A stretch of DNA of 61,359 bases from Ophiostoma sp. CBS 140.51 (GCA_029298735.1 JANSLP010000188.1:1-61359); one strand, 5' to 3'. Numbered from the stretch's first letter, positions 1 to 9,952 are shown. Numbers and translations: made by a program. Notes: generated from the sequence alone by a model not told the origin.

Positions 1-135
1 ATAAAGAAATAAAGGAGAAACGTTGAAAATTGTCCTTGTAGTCTTTACCAGATATCCTCCACAAAAATTAAAAATAAAATAAAGTAAGTCCTCTTCCAAT
101 AAAAAGAAATATCCTCAACAATTGCAAAAAAGAAC

Positions 136-143
136 AAAAAAAA
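136..143 (-). terminator. Candidate RNA polymerase III terminator of tRNA-Cys
   Basis: A run of eight T residues on the minus strand lies about 34 nt past the 3' end of the tRNA-Cys gene. No longer T run lies closer to the tRNA. Pol III normally stops at oligo-T, so this is the likely terminator. Assignment rests only on position and composition. Confidence 0.45.
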
Positions 144-177
144 CAAGCTGGTGTCATTGTTCTCCCATATATTCAAA

Positions 178-248
178 GGACCTGAGGGTGATCGAAACCC
201 TGACCTAGGGATCTGCAATCCCTCGCTCTACCACTGAGCTACACGTCC
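178..248 (-). tRNA. tRNA-Cys (anticodon GCA), intronless
   Basis: The minus strand folds as a 71-nt cloverleaf. It has a D arm (GCTC/GAGC), an anticodon stem AGGGA/TCCCT around loop TTGCAGA (anticodon GCA, Cys), variable loop AGGTC and T arm AGGGT/ACCCT around TTCGATC. The acceptor stem GGACGTG/CAGGTCC pairs except for one G:G mismatch at the fifth pair. CCA is not encoded. The internal A box and B box are intact, so the gene is probably transcribed, although the mismatch could mark a weakened copy. Confidence 0.9.
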
Positions 249-735
249 GGAAGGCGGAAAGAACAAGCGAAGCGCTTGTCTGTTGTGGCGGCGAGCATCC
301 TTACACAGTCTCTTAAAGGCGGGACGGCAATGGAGAACAAAGCGGCAGAAAACGAGGAAAGTGGAGGAGATGTGGAGATGTGGAGATGGAGTTGGGCTGT
401 TTGTTGGTGAGTTGGTGGAGGGTCATGCATCTGCGATGTGGACCGTCGTGGACGGATTACGTCGTACAAGTGGGCATTAAGAGTCTTGGACAATCTACAA
501 GACATGCATTGCATTCGGTATATCACAGAGGCAGTTTAAAATACGAAAAATGGATCAAGTCAAGAGGAAAGAAAATAGATTGTGTCCAAACGCCCGCCAT
601 AATATGATGAAAAGCCAGTCGCCAAAAAATTCCCCAAAAATATTATGAAATAAACATCCAAAAAGATGAGTATGAGTCTTGTACATCTCATGTATCCAAA
701 AAGTCATTGCGTCGTTATTGTGTCTTTACACAGAT
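249..735. other. Intergenic region, no gene seen
   Basis: Separates the tRNA-Cys gene from the 3' end of the MFS transporter gene. Short open frames here match no family I recognise. The AT-rich part near 600-735 probably holds the transporter 3' UTR. Confidence 0.5.
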
Positions 736-2703
736 TTATGTTGACTCTTCGTCACCCTCCTCTTCGTCATCGTCATCGCCCTCCCAGTCGGCACTCTCCA
801 GCCCACGGCCGTTGATGGCCATGGTTAACAGCCACCCAAGACCGGCTACGCCGCCAAAGATGCACCATTCCAGCAGCTCACCGCGCGCGGGGCGCTGGAT
901 CCGTGTGGACAGCGAGAAGAGCGCACCTGACAGGAAAGGACCGACACTCCGTCCGGCGGCCGACAGCGTCTGGGCGATGCCGTTCAGTGTCCCCAGAGTC
1001 TCGTGCGAGGGCGCCGAGTTGTTGATCAGCAGCATGACACTCGACAGGCCACCGACGGCGCAAATGTTTTTGAAGACGAGGACGGCGCCCATAATCAAGT
1101 GCAACTGCCACTCTTTGCCCTCTTGGCCGGTGGGGACCCAGGGCATGACGAGCATACTCAGAGCCAGACCAAAGAGGGCACCGCGGTAGGTTCCCAAGTT
1201 GCCGAGCTTCGACTTGAGGGGTTGAAAGGCTATGATCTGGAAAACGATGGTGGCCGCGCCGGCAAAGGACAACAACAAACCAATCATGCCCGGCGGCAGG
1301 TCACGACCTGTGGGCAAGGGCGCAGCCGAGAAGATGGGATACAAGCTGTTGAAGCTAATGTTGGAGAGCTGGAACACTAAGTAGGTCAAGAGCAGCAGCA
1401 CAGTCTTGTGGTTGAGCAGCTGTTTGAGAATGGTCGTTTTCTTGCTGCTGAGAGTCAACTTGGTGCTGGAGTTGCTATCGGTGTCATCGTCGCCGCCTTG
1501 GGTGGCGTCTTCCGAAGCACTGCTGCTGCTGAGCAGAGGGCTGGTTTCGTTGTTGTCGGGGAAAGGTGAGTCAGAATCATCGTTCGACGGCGTGCCTGCC
1601 AACTTGCCCTTGGACGACGTCAGGGAGCAGCACCATGCCCACAGCTCATCGATCCAGACCAGTCCCTTGGGCAGTGTCCGGCGGTCGCAGCGGTCCAGTG
1701 TCTCGTCGAACCAGATGCTCAGGACGACGACGGTCACGCCCAGCAGGGCAGCACTCGCCAGGTTGGGCGCCAAAAACGGGTAGGCACCGCCCGGCGGTAT
1801 GCCCACCAGCAGACCGCCTAGAGCTGGGCCCGTGATGGAGCCCAACGAGTACACAACGGGCAGCCACGTGAACGCGCTGCTCTGGTTCGTGCGGTCGGTG
1901 ACCTCGCCCAAGCAGGTCGGCACGACGGCCGCGTTGCCATTCAACAAGCCCATGGCGATGTGCACGACAACGACCTGCCAATAGCGGGTGCAGAAGCCAA
2001 ACGCACAGAAGCAGAGCATCAGCAGAAAAGAACCCAGCAGCATGACGGGTTTGCGGCCAATGGCGTCCGACAAATAACCCCAAAACAGGTTGGTGGCCAG
2101 CTGGGCGAGGGCAAACGTGGAGGCGAGCACGCCAACGTACAAACCCATTTCGCCCTCAGGGATTTCGGCAAAGGACTCGACCATGGTGGGGAGGTAAGGG
2201 CCGATGGAGTTGAGGGCGGTCTGTTCGGCCAAGCTGAGCAAAGCAAGCAGGCCGAGCTGGCGGACGGGCAGGGGTGTTGCTTGGCGAGAAGCGCGGGGGC
2301 TGTGGGAGAGGGAACGGTCGGAGGGTGCGCGGGACGACGAGCGGGGGCGACCTTCGGCAGAGGTGTGGTCATGATCATCCTCGCCGTCACGTTCGTTGGG
2401 TGGCGACAGTGGAGGTGCTGTCAGTCCTGCCTGCTTTTTCGCGGTAGCCGTGGGCTTGACTGTGTCACCAGCCGCCGGGGTCGGGAACGTGTGGTACTTT
2501 GTGCCGACGGATTTCCGCCGTGTTTCTGTCGGGCTGGCGCTGCTGCTGCTAGGGCCGGCGTTGTCGAAAGAAAAGATGTCGCCGGCGTGGAACGAGCCTC
2601 GGGAGCCGCGAGACGCCATGCGCGGCCGAAACGCCGACGAGGACGATGCGCGTGCATTGGCCGTGCCCGCCGCTGCGGCGCCCGCAACGCTCGCGTGCAC
2701 CAT
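736..2703 (-). CDS. MFS transporter, DHA1 type, YCR023C-like
   Basis: A 655-residue single-exon major facilitator. A long Ser/Arg-rich cytoplasmic N-terminus of about 160 residues precedes the first membrane helix, and the C-terminus is very acidic (DDDDEEEGDEE). The first half carries the MFS loop 2-3 signature GYLSDAIGRKPVMLLG, and the motif GNAAVVPTCLGEVTDR follows. A central hydrophilic loop rich in Ser, Asp and Thr separates the two six-helix halves. These features match the fungal branch that includes the yeast vacuolar membrane protein YCR023C, whose substrate is unknown. The ATG opens the whole frame and no intron is needed. Proton-coupled export or vacuolar transport of a small molecule is inferred from the family. 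Its upstream region has no CGGGAAAT sites, so it does not appear to belong to the regulon next door. Confidence 0.85.
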   Translation of the reverse strand: MVHASVAGAAAAGTANARASSSSAFRPRMASRGSRGSFHAGDIFSFDNAGPSSSSASPTETRRKSVGTKYHTFPTPAAGDTVKPTATAKKQAGLTAPPLSPPNERDGEDDHDHTSAEGRPRSSSRAPSDRSLSHSPRASRQATPLPVRQLGLLALLSLAEQTALNSIGPYLPTMVESFAEIPEGEMGLYVGVLASTFALAQLATNLFWGYLSDAIGRKPVMLLGSFLLMLCFCAFGFCTRYWQVVVVHIAMGLLNGNAAVVPTCLGEVTDRTNQSSAFTWLPVVYSLGSITGPALGGLLVGIPPGGAYPFLAPNLASAALLGVTVVVLSIWFDETLDRCDRRTLPKGLVWIDELWAWCCSLTSSKGKLAGTPSNDDSDSPFPDNNETSPLLSSSSASEDATQGGDDDTDSNSSTKLTLSSKKTTILKQLLNHKTVLLLLTYLVFQLSNISFNSLYPIFSAAPLPTGRDLPPGMIGLLLSFAGAATIVFQIIAFQPLKSKLGNLGTYRGALFGLALSMLVMPWVPTGQEGKEWQLHLIMGAVLVFKNICAVGGLSSVMLLINNSAPSHETLGTLNGIAQTLSAAGRSVGPFLSGALFSLSTRIQRPARGELLEWCIFGGVAGLGWLLTMAINGRGLESADWEGDDDDEEEGDEEST

Positions 2704-4289
2704 GGTGGTGCGAAGAGGACGGTGGAGGTTGAGGCCAATTTTAGGTCGATATTAGATGTCGATATCCGTCGTTGAACAAGTCAAGCTTGTTGGTGAAAGC
2801 TTGTCTTTGGGAGCGGGGAAAGCTATGGACGAGTTTGTCGGAAAGCGGAAGGCGGCAGGCAACAGGATGCTAATAGATTGGGTTGCTGTTGCTGGAAAGG
2901 CAGGTGCAGCAAGTACACAAGTTGTATTACTCCGCGCGTTCGTAGGTGGCAGGTACCAAGGGAATGGCTGTGCCGTCGGAAGTGAGGAGGTATCGTCCAA
3001 TCGAGGAAAGAGAGAGAGGCAGGAGAGAGGTAAGAGAGGGGGAATGTAGAAGAAAGGGCGTGCAAAGAGGGTGCAGGACCCGATAGGAAGGTGCGATGGA
3101 CAAGACGTGAATTCCAAGGACCAAAGGGACCAGAAGACGAAGCCAAAAAGAGCCAAAGATTGGCGATGCTGCTGTCCTAGGTGGTTGGCGGCATTCTAGA
3201 GAAGAGGAGAGGAGAGGAAAAGAAAGGAAATGAGAGAAGAGCCGTAAAATAAGACAAGAAAAAGGGAGGCCAACGTGAAGAAAATGATCAAGAGGAAAAT
3301 GTCTTTATCGGCTCCGCTGATAGCTTATGTCGTCGCACTGCAGAGAGCAAAAGGCAAAAAGAGGCAGGAGCGTGTGAGTGCGTGTGAAAGATGACAAAAA
3401 GAGACCAAAAGACGAGGAAGGAGACAATGGCGGCTGCGGCGGCGGCGACCAAGAGGAGTCAGCACATGTGAGGAGTGCTGTGATTGGTGGAGAGCGTCCA
3501 AAGCCCGTCGCAAGACCGTAGGACGCCCGTAGCCTGGCGCAAAAAGACGGCGTTACAGGGCGTTGAGAGGGGACACCTCGGCCTTGCTGGCGGGAATAGC
3601 TCGCGATCTGGACGGCAACCCCCACGCAAACCCACTAAACCGATGCAGCCCGCTGTAAAAAGAGAGTGAAAACCACGAAAACCCCACTAAAAAGCGTAAA
3701 AAGCGTGGGTAGGCTCCAGCACGAGAGGTCGAGTTTGATCTTGACATGCATGACTCGTTCGTTTTTATCATTTTCACGGGTTCGGCGGGCAAAAAAGGAA
3801 CAGGCACAGACGCGAGATTATCTAAATTTTACGGCGTGATAATATTGATCGGGCGAACTGTTGCAACCGCGGTTCCTGGCTTGCTATTGTTGGCCGTGAA
3901 GCATCTCGAACTCCCCTGTATTTAGTGATGTTTAGTGAGGGCCTGGAAAAACCATCGAGACCCACTAAGGTGGGACGTTCTGGCCCTGGCTCTTTCCGTC
4001 TTTGCAATCGATACGTCATATGGAGAGACAGCACGAGACAACAGCATCGCCATCTTCTTTGCCACTTTGTTTACTTTTTGTCAATCACGAACATGCTAAA
4101 GTGTCACATCGTAGTCTAGATCTATTGAGAATTCATTTTTATTTATATTCATCCGTCTATGATAATCTACTGGACCGCCAGTGGACGCTTTTCAATCTAT
4201 GCAGTAATCAAACATTAGGAGCCAAACAGGGAAAGAGCAATGGGAACGCAGAAAACGACAAAAAGGGCAACATCGTGACAGTAACCCCT
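2704..4289. other. Intergenic region, no gene seen
   Basis: Holds the promoter and leader of the MFS gene at its left end and the 3' flank of the oxidoreductase gene at its right end. The left half is purine-rich on the plus strand, that is, pyrimidine-rich in the minus-strand leader. No coding family was recognised and no CGGGAAAT site was found. Confidence 0.5.
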
Positions 4290-5696
4290 TTAGTGGTTAC
4301 CGTTGGCACCGTTCGCCTTGACGCCATTCGACTTGGCCGCAAACTCCTTGCGGAACAGCGCCTCCATCTCCTTGCGGACGGCGACGGCCTGCGCCTTGTC
4401 GCTGTACTCGACATCCGCCCAGCTCAGGCCCTGGTCCTTCTTGACGTCGCGCTTCAGCACAATGCCGTGCGCCAGGCCAATGGGCAGACCCTCAATGGCA
4501 ATCGATGCGGCAGCGGGCATCAGCTTGCCGTATACCATGAAACCGCCCTCGCCGTCGAGCTTCTCGCCCGCCTTGAGGTCGCGCTTGGCCGTGGCGACGA
4601 CATCGCCGGCCCACGTCTTGGTTTGGCCGGTAGGCTCGCCGCGGGTCATGATGGTGGCGACCGACACGCCCAATTCCAAGCCGATCAGGTGGTACGGCTT
4701 GTACTGCGCCGCGTACCAGCCGCTCTCGTCCGTCTTGAGACCGTACTGCTTGAAGCACTCGCGCTGGTACTCGCCGGGCGCCTTGATGACGACATAGACG
4801 CCCCACCGCAGGTGGTTAAACGTCCAACGGCCGTCCTTTTCCATGCACGACACGACCTCGACGGTGCCGCTGTGCTCCGACTGGCCGCCGGCCTCCTGGG
4901 GCTTGAGCACCTCAGGGAGGTCCCACACCGATGAGGGCGGGAACTGCAGGCCTTTGGTGGGTGGCATCAGGTCGCAGCCGTTGGCGACGGCGGCCATTTC
5001 GAGCGCCGACTTGGTGCCGTCCAGGAACGAGTTGAACATTTGTGGGTTGAAGTCGCCCGTCGCCAGCTGTTCCTTGGTGAAACCATAGTAGTCCCAGACG
5101 GTGGCAGGCGTCGAGTAGTGGTACTCGGGCAGGTGCTTGGTGCCCTTGCCGGCACAGACGACCTCAAAACCGGCGGTGCGGGCCCAGTCGACCATCTCGG
5201 CAATTAGGGCGGGCTGGTCACCGTAGGCCATGCTGTAAATAATGCCGGCCTCCTTGGCCTTGCGCGCCAGCAGCGGGCCGGCCAACACATCCGCCTCGAC
5301 ATTGATCATGACAATGTGCTTCTTGTGCTCGCAGCATAGCAGCGCGTGGCGGATACCGGCGGCCGGGTTGCCTGTGACCTCGAGGATCACATCGATGCCA
5401 GGTGTGGCAATCAGCTCGGCCGAGTCGGTCGTGATGGCCGTCTTGCCGGCCTTGATTCCCTCCTCAATGGTGAGGGTGGCGGTGCCATCGTACTTTTCGG
5501 CCGGGAAGCCCGTGCGCTGCAGCGATGACAGCGCGCGGTCCTTGGACAGGTCGGCAATACCGGCCAGGCGCAGACCGGTGGTGCGGTGCGCCTGCGAGAT
5601 GAACATGGAACCAAACTTGCCAGCGCCAATGATGCCGACCTGGATCGGCTTGCCAGCCTCCTCGAGGGCGGCGAGTTTTGTTGACAGAGAAGTCAT
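4290..5696 (-). CDS. NAD(P)-dependent oxidoreductase with SAF domain (COG4091 type)
   Basis: A 468-residue intronless protein. Residues 18-180 form a Rossmann domain with GAGKFG at 24-29 and resemble the NAD-binding part of homoserine dehydrogenase (VILEVTGNP around 120). A middle catalytic-type domain follows. The C-terminal third (about 365-440) looks like a SAF domain, which often leads to mislabelling as flagellar FlgA. The ATG at 5696 was chosen because the upstream in-frame extension is low-complexity leader sequence and the Rossmann fold starts right after this Met. From memory, bacterial relatives often lie next to DUF1537 kinase genes; one such kinase lies 8 kb away here. Oxidation of an acid sugar before phosphorylation is inferred, not shown. 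The gene is divergent from the permease and shares its upstream region. The family is mainly bacterial, so ancient transfer is possible. Confidence 0.8.
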   Translation of the reverse strand: MTSLSTKLAALEEAGKPIQVGIIGAGKFGSMFISQAHRTTGLRLAGIADLSKDRALSSLQRTGFPAEKYDGTATLTIEEGIKAGKTAITTDSAELIATPGIDVILEVTGNPAAGIRHALLCCEHKKHIVMINVEADVLAGPLLARKAKEAGIIYSMAYGDQPALIAEMVDWARTAGFEVVCAGKGTKHLPEYHYSTPATVWDYYGFTKEQLATGDFNPQMFNSFLDGTKSALEMAAVANGCDLMPPTKGLQFPPSSVWDLPEVLKPQEAGGQSEHSGTVEVVSCMEKDGRWTFNHLRWGVYVVIKAPGEYQRECFKQYGLKTDESGWYAAQYKPYHLIGLELGVSVATIMTRGEPTGQTKTWAGDVVATAKRDLKAGEKLDGEGGFMVYGKLMPAAASIAIEGLPIGLAHGIVLKRDVKKDQGLSWADVEYSDKAQAVAVRKEMEALFRKEFAAKSNGVKANGANGNH

Positions 5697-5803
5697 TGTG
5701 AGTGTGTGTGGTTGTGTGGGGGGGAGAAGAAGTTGGGAGTGTATGAGGAGAAGAAAACGGAGGACGGTCGAAGAGAGTCTTGAGAGTCGAAGTATGAGAG
5801 AGA

Positions 5804-5854
5804 GTGTTGGAGATGTTTGAATGTGAATCTTCTTCAACCCCTCATCTCCAACAC
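5804..5854 (-). promoter_or_regulatory. 12-bp perfect inverted repeat in oxidoreductase leader or promoter
   Basis: GTGTTGGAGATG (5804-5815) is the exact reverse complement of CATCTCCAACAC (5843-5854), with 27 nt between the arms. It lies 108-158 nt upstream of the oxidoreductase ATG. If transcribed it could form a 12-bp stem in the 5' UTR; otherwise it could be a dimer operator. Inside the loop, TTGAA and TTCAA can pair as a smaller nested stem. Confidence 0.5.
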
Positions 5855-6316
5855 ACGTCACTCTTATACTCTTATTATATTCCAACACCAGCGCCGTCCT
5901 CGGACTGCTTCACCCCTCTCCTTGGACTCTTTTATCCACTCACAGACGGTCCAAAGGCAACAAAGGCGTCCGAAAGAGGGACCAAGAGAGGGACCAAGAG
6001 AAAGGACCGGGTGGATGCAGAAAATGGAGTCGCATCTGCTGCATCTAGGCGCGTCCGTTGGTCAACAGACGTGTCCATCATCTGCAGCGTGACTGCCGTC
6101 GACCGGTATAGTCGAGAGTGGGTACGGGTTTCGGGGAATCGAGAGATATTCCAGCAATATCCTGGACCACCAAAGGCTATGGATAACAGTCTGACGGAAA
6201 CTGCTCTCATGACACTCCCACAACACTCTCGATGGCACGGTCCGGGAATATTGCACGGACTAACAAAAAGGTTGACAAGTGTTGGAGGCTGTTGGAACAT
6301 GGATGGGCATTAGTGC

Positions 6317-6369
6317 CGGGAAATCGGTGGTTGCACTACGGGAAATCAAGACTCGAGAAACGGCAAATC
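6317..6369 (+). promoter_or_regulatory. Three 22-bp-phased CGGGAAATC elements
   Basis: CGGGAAATC occurs at 6317-6325 and 6339-6347, and CGGCAAATC at 6361-6369. Start-to-start spacing is exactly 22 bp in both steps, about two helical turns, placing all three on one face of the DNA. Binding by the Zn2Cys6 regulator encoded at 10021-12897 is inferred from the CGG core and genome position. Confidence 0.65.
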
Positions 6370-6504
6370 GGAAAACCCTGGTCGCAATACTGGGGGTATC
6401 CACTTCAACTTACACTCTTTTTCCACTTCTGCCACACATCGCCCGCGCTATTGTTTCTTTCTTTCTTCTTTTTTGTTACTTTCCTTCTCGGGCGAGCCTC
6501 ACCC

Positions 6505-6512
6505 ATTTCCCG
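6505..6512 (-). promoter_or_regulatory. CGGGAAAT element
   Basis: ATTTCCCG on the plus strand, that is CGGGAAATG read on the minus strand. It is one of four exact copies in the divergent promoter region between the oxidoreductase and the permease. Confidence 0.5.
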
Positions 6513-7034
6513 GGTTCCTTCTCCATTCTTCTCCCATCACCCCAGTATCCCGTATCTTGCCCCTTCTTTTCTCCCCTCTCTCCTTGTTTCCCCTGTTTCT
6601 CATTCTCAATCCCCGTTCTCCATCCGGCTCGTACTGCAATCCCCACGGGGTGAGACGAAATGAGGCGACGACGAGCACGCTAACATGACTTTGTGTCTTT
6701 TCCGTCGTCCGTTAATGTGAGAGACGGAGTAAAAGTGGCACGGTGCCGGCAATGAATTCATGTTAGGTAGAGAGGAGGAGCCGCAACTGGAGTCAATGGA
6801 TCCATTGGAGTCCACAGTGCAGTACGACTTACAAGGCCGAGTATGTACATACGACTGCAGCCGAGACAGACACCAGTGTGTGCCAGGATTACTCCGAATG
6901 TTCGATGGTTGAGGCGGTGGCGCTGACGGGCGAGGGTCTGGAAGCTAGTTTGCTTTTCTGCTTTTTGACAAGCCTACCACATGGCCTCGCCGTCCTGATG
7001 TCTTGGTTGGATTGGACAAGGAGACAGGCTACCA

Positions 7035-7043
7035 CGGGAAATG
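7035..7043 (+). promoter_or_regulatory. CGGGAAATG element upstream of permease
   Basis: Exact copy of the shared cluster element, 463 nt upstream of the permease ATG. Confidence 0.5.
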
Positions 7044-7384
7044 CCAGCCTTTTCATTGAATTTTCCTAGTCTGTCCCCTTTCTGGTCACCTTCCCCGGTC
7101 TTCCTATCCTTCCTTTCATGCACTCCTCACTTACTCCGTACCTCACCTTAACACAGACTACTGCATGCCTCGTGGTCTCCCCCCCTTCTGTCCTTTCTGT
7201 GTTTTGATCATTCTGCTATTTTGCGGAGCATCCATGTTTTCCTTGTTTGTTTATCCGGGGCCCCAGACAGGAAACAGATCAGCCATCACTCATCTCACTG
7301 CCCCGGCTCTTAGAGCATTCTCAATTGTCGTTGAATTTGTTTGACCCTACCGGCTCAACATCTGATAGCCGAGAAGCACAAGTG

Positions 7385-7390
7385 TATAAA
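7385..7390 (+). promoter_or_regulatory. Candidate TATA box of permease gene
   Basis: TATAAA 108-113 nt upstream of the permease ATG, followed by a pyrimidine-rich stretch with CAATG-like and TTCACCA sequences typical of fungal transcription start regions. Position fits a core promoter; there is no direct proof. Confidence 0.4.
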
Positions 7391-7497
7391 GACGTGGCGA
7401 TCTCTTTTGTTTTCTTTCCATCCGATCGACAGTCAGTCTTCACCATCTCATCACCTTCTATTCTCTTTTATCTCTTCCCTTCACCACCACACACACA

Positions 7498-9037
7498 ATG
7501 GCCAACCTCGACGACATTGTGCCGGCTGGCGCCAGCACCGAGGACTATCTCGCGATTGTCAACGCCTGGAGTCCCGAGGAGCGTATTGCTCGCGAGAAAA
7601 AGCTCAAGCGCAAGATTGACTTTCGTCTTCTTCCTATTCTGGTGAGTACACTCCTCCTACATACTCTTATTGACAACGTTCTCTAACACGTTTTAGATCA
7701 TCATGTACATTATGAACTACATTGACCGCAACGCCCTCCCCCAGGCCCGCATCCAGGGCCTCGAGAAGGATCTCGGCCTCAAGGGCGTCGAGTACAACGT
7801 TGTTCTCTCTTTAACATTTGTCGGCTACATTCTCATGCAGGTGCCCAGCAACATGCTGCTGTCGATGCTGCGCCCCTCGTGGTACCTGGCGGCGTGCATG
7901 ATTGCCTGGGGTATTGTCAGTGGCAGCACGGGTGCCGTGCAAAACTTTGGTGGTCTGCTGGCCTGCCGTTTCTTCCTCGGCATTGCTGAAGCGCCCTTTT
8001 TTGTCGGCGTGGCTTTCCTGTTTTCAGGCTGGTACACGCGCAAAGAGCTGGGTCTGCGTCTGGGCATCTTCTTTTGTGCCGCCATGCTGTCGGGTGCCTT
8101 TGGTGGTCTTTTCGCTGCCGGTATTGCCGCTGCGTTCAAGCACAACAAGATTGCCAGCTGGCGTTGGCTGTTTATTATCGAGGGCGCCGCCACGGTCGTC
8201 TTTGCCGCTATCTGCGCCTTCGTCATCCCTGACTGGCCGACTACGACCAAGTGGCTGACTGAAGAGGAAAAGGCGCTGGGTGTTGTCCGTTTGATTGAGG
8301 ACGCTGGCCAGGAGGAAGAGGACATTGGCATGAAGCAAGGTCTGCGCATTGCTGCCAGCGACTACCGCGTTTGGTTGTGTATTGTCGGCCAGCTCTGTGT
8401 CCAGGCTGTGGCTTCGCTCACCAACTTCTTGCCCACCCTCGTCGCCAACTTTGGCTTCAACACCATCAACACTTTGTTGTTGACTGCACCCCCCTACATT
8501 GCCACCGCCCTCTTCTGTCTCTTCAACACCTGGTACTCGGACCGCACCAGCAAGCGCTCGCCGCACATGGTTTACCCGAGCATTGCCGCGCTCGTCGGCA
8601 TCATCATCACCATTGCAACCACCAAGACGGCCGCTCGCTACTTTGCTCTGTTTCTGATGCTGCCGGGCACTTACGGCTGCTTCCAAATCTCCAACGCCTG
8701 GATGGCCAACATTGCCTCGCGCCCCCAGAAAGCCCGCGCGATTGCCCTCGCCATGAACAACTCCATTGGCAACCTGGCTCTGGTCTGGACTCCGTATCTG
8801 TACCCGTCGTCGGCCGGTCCCCGCTACACCGTCGCCTGGGGTGTCAATTTGGGCTTGACGGTCGTCACGATTGCCTCGTCCGTGGTGCTGAGCATGGCCC
8901 TCCGTCGCGCCAACAAGGCCCTGGACCTTGCCGAGGCCAACTCGGTGATTGAGGGCGGCGACCTGGACACCAAGGCGGCCGACAGCCACGTCGAGGTGCG
9001 CGCCACCTACGACCAAAAGTTCCGCTTTGATATCTAA
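7498..9037 (+). CDS. Anion:cation symporter family MFS permease (Dal5/Tna1-like)
   Basis: Two exons, 7498-7641 and 7697-9037, joined across a 55-nt intron (GTGAGT donor, CTAAC branch, TTTTAG acceptor) to give 494 residues. The join restores LPILIIMYIMNYIDRNALPQ, the first helix of the Dal5/Tna1 group. That group carries organic anions such as allantoate, nicotinate and other carboxylates with protons. About 12 membrane helices are evident, with the typical LGLRLGIFFCAAMLSGAFGG and PDWPTTTKWLTEEEK stretches. An acid-sugar cargo is inferred from the neighbours: a divergent oxidoreductase on one side, and a regulator plus acid-sugar kinase downstream on the same strand. Promoter elements shared with those genes suggest co-induction. 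Confidence 0.88.
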
Positions 9038-9684
9038 GTGGGCGGTTGTGGTCACTGGTTACAGGCAAACAAAAGTGTATATAGTCGTGTGTATATAGTT
9101 GTACAGCGAGACAATACGTCACGAGACTGAATAAAGATCTTTACTTTATAATTATGTGCCAATTGTGACATGAATATGTTTTTATTTTGAACATTGGAGC
9201 ATGGTCTCTGTCTTTGTGAAAATGCTGTACTGCCGTATTCCCGTATATTTACACATTAACTTTGCCTTACTCCGCTCGCCATCTCGTATCAGCTGATGCA
9301 TCCACATTGACGTTCTCCTTTCTAATTGTTTACTCATTGATTTCATACAGTCTGTATGATGTGTCCTCTCCATTAGTTCATTAGCTCAATGTCTCTCTTT
9401 CTCTATCTTTACCTTTTTACCGTCTTGCCTTGCCATTCTCCACTGGTCTGCTCCCTTAGCTGCAGCCTCTTCTTTTGGCGTCGTCAGGCTTTCACTGGCG
9501 TTTTTTGGTGCGCTCGGTGGTCTTAGCCCGTGTTGTTTTCTTTTTCCTCGGCCTGTTCTAGTGGCATTTTCTCTGTTTGTTAGCTTGGAATGCCCATGAC
9601 TGCCCCCGACTGAAAGGATTTAGGTGGATGAAGGAGGAGTCCTCCCCCACAGTTGGAGAAACTGGGGTTGTCACCAGGTGTGAC

Positions 9685-9711
9685 CGGAAAATACGGGAAA
9701 TGCGGGAAATC
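9685..9711 (+). promoter_or_regulatory. Three tandem 9-mers: CGGAAAATA, CGGGAAATG, CGGGAAATC
   Basis: Three CGG-headed 9-mers lie head to tail without gaps, about 310-336 nt upstream of the regulator ATG. The last two match the shared cluster element exactly over eight bases. The gapless direct array differs from the classic inverted CGG-n-CCG sites and suggests monomeric or cooperative binding, as described for AraR/XlnR-type factors. Confidence 0.6.
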
Positions 9712-9943
9712 AACTTTCTGTCTTCCTCCCCACAACCGAGCCTCATCCGATCACGGTCCAACACTGACATCGCCGACCACAACACGCGCCAGAGAGCGGC
9801 GAGAGAGTGGCACGCGTTACACGAAACGGACGTACACGATTCCATCTAGACTATTTATTTTTTCAGTCAATTTTCTTATGAATTTTCATTGAGTTCAGCC
9901 GACGTCGACGTCCGCTCGTCCGCCTGTCCTTCTAAAGTATCCC

Positions 9944-9952
9944 GATTTCCCG
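9944..9952 (-). promoter_or_regulatory. CGGGAAATC element close to regulator start
   Basis: GATTTCCCG on the plus strand, the exact reverse complement of CGGGAAATC, lies 69-77 nt upstream of the regulator ATG. This is close enough to affect core promoter or leader function and may mediate autoregulation. Confidence 0.5.

Larger units (their letters stand above)
5697..7497. promoter_or_regulatory. Shared divergent promoter region of oxidoreductase and permease
   Basis: A 1.8-kb gene-free region between two divergent start codons. It contains four exact CGGGAAAT sites and several near matches (for example CGGGGAATC at 6132 and CGGGAATAT at 6243), a perfect 12-bp inverted repeat, a 12-bp direct repeat (AGAGGGACCAAG twice, 5975-5998) and pyrimidine-rich tracts at 6420-6620. 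A candidate TATA box precedes the permease. GTGGGG at 5716 fits the CreA consensus, but that consensus is short and this is weak evidence. Confidence 0.65.

Noticed and set aside
8024..9055. 343-codon antisense frame over the permease
   Set aside because: Complement of the membrane permease; no motif and no start context of its own.
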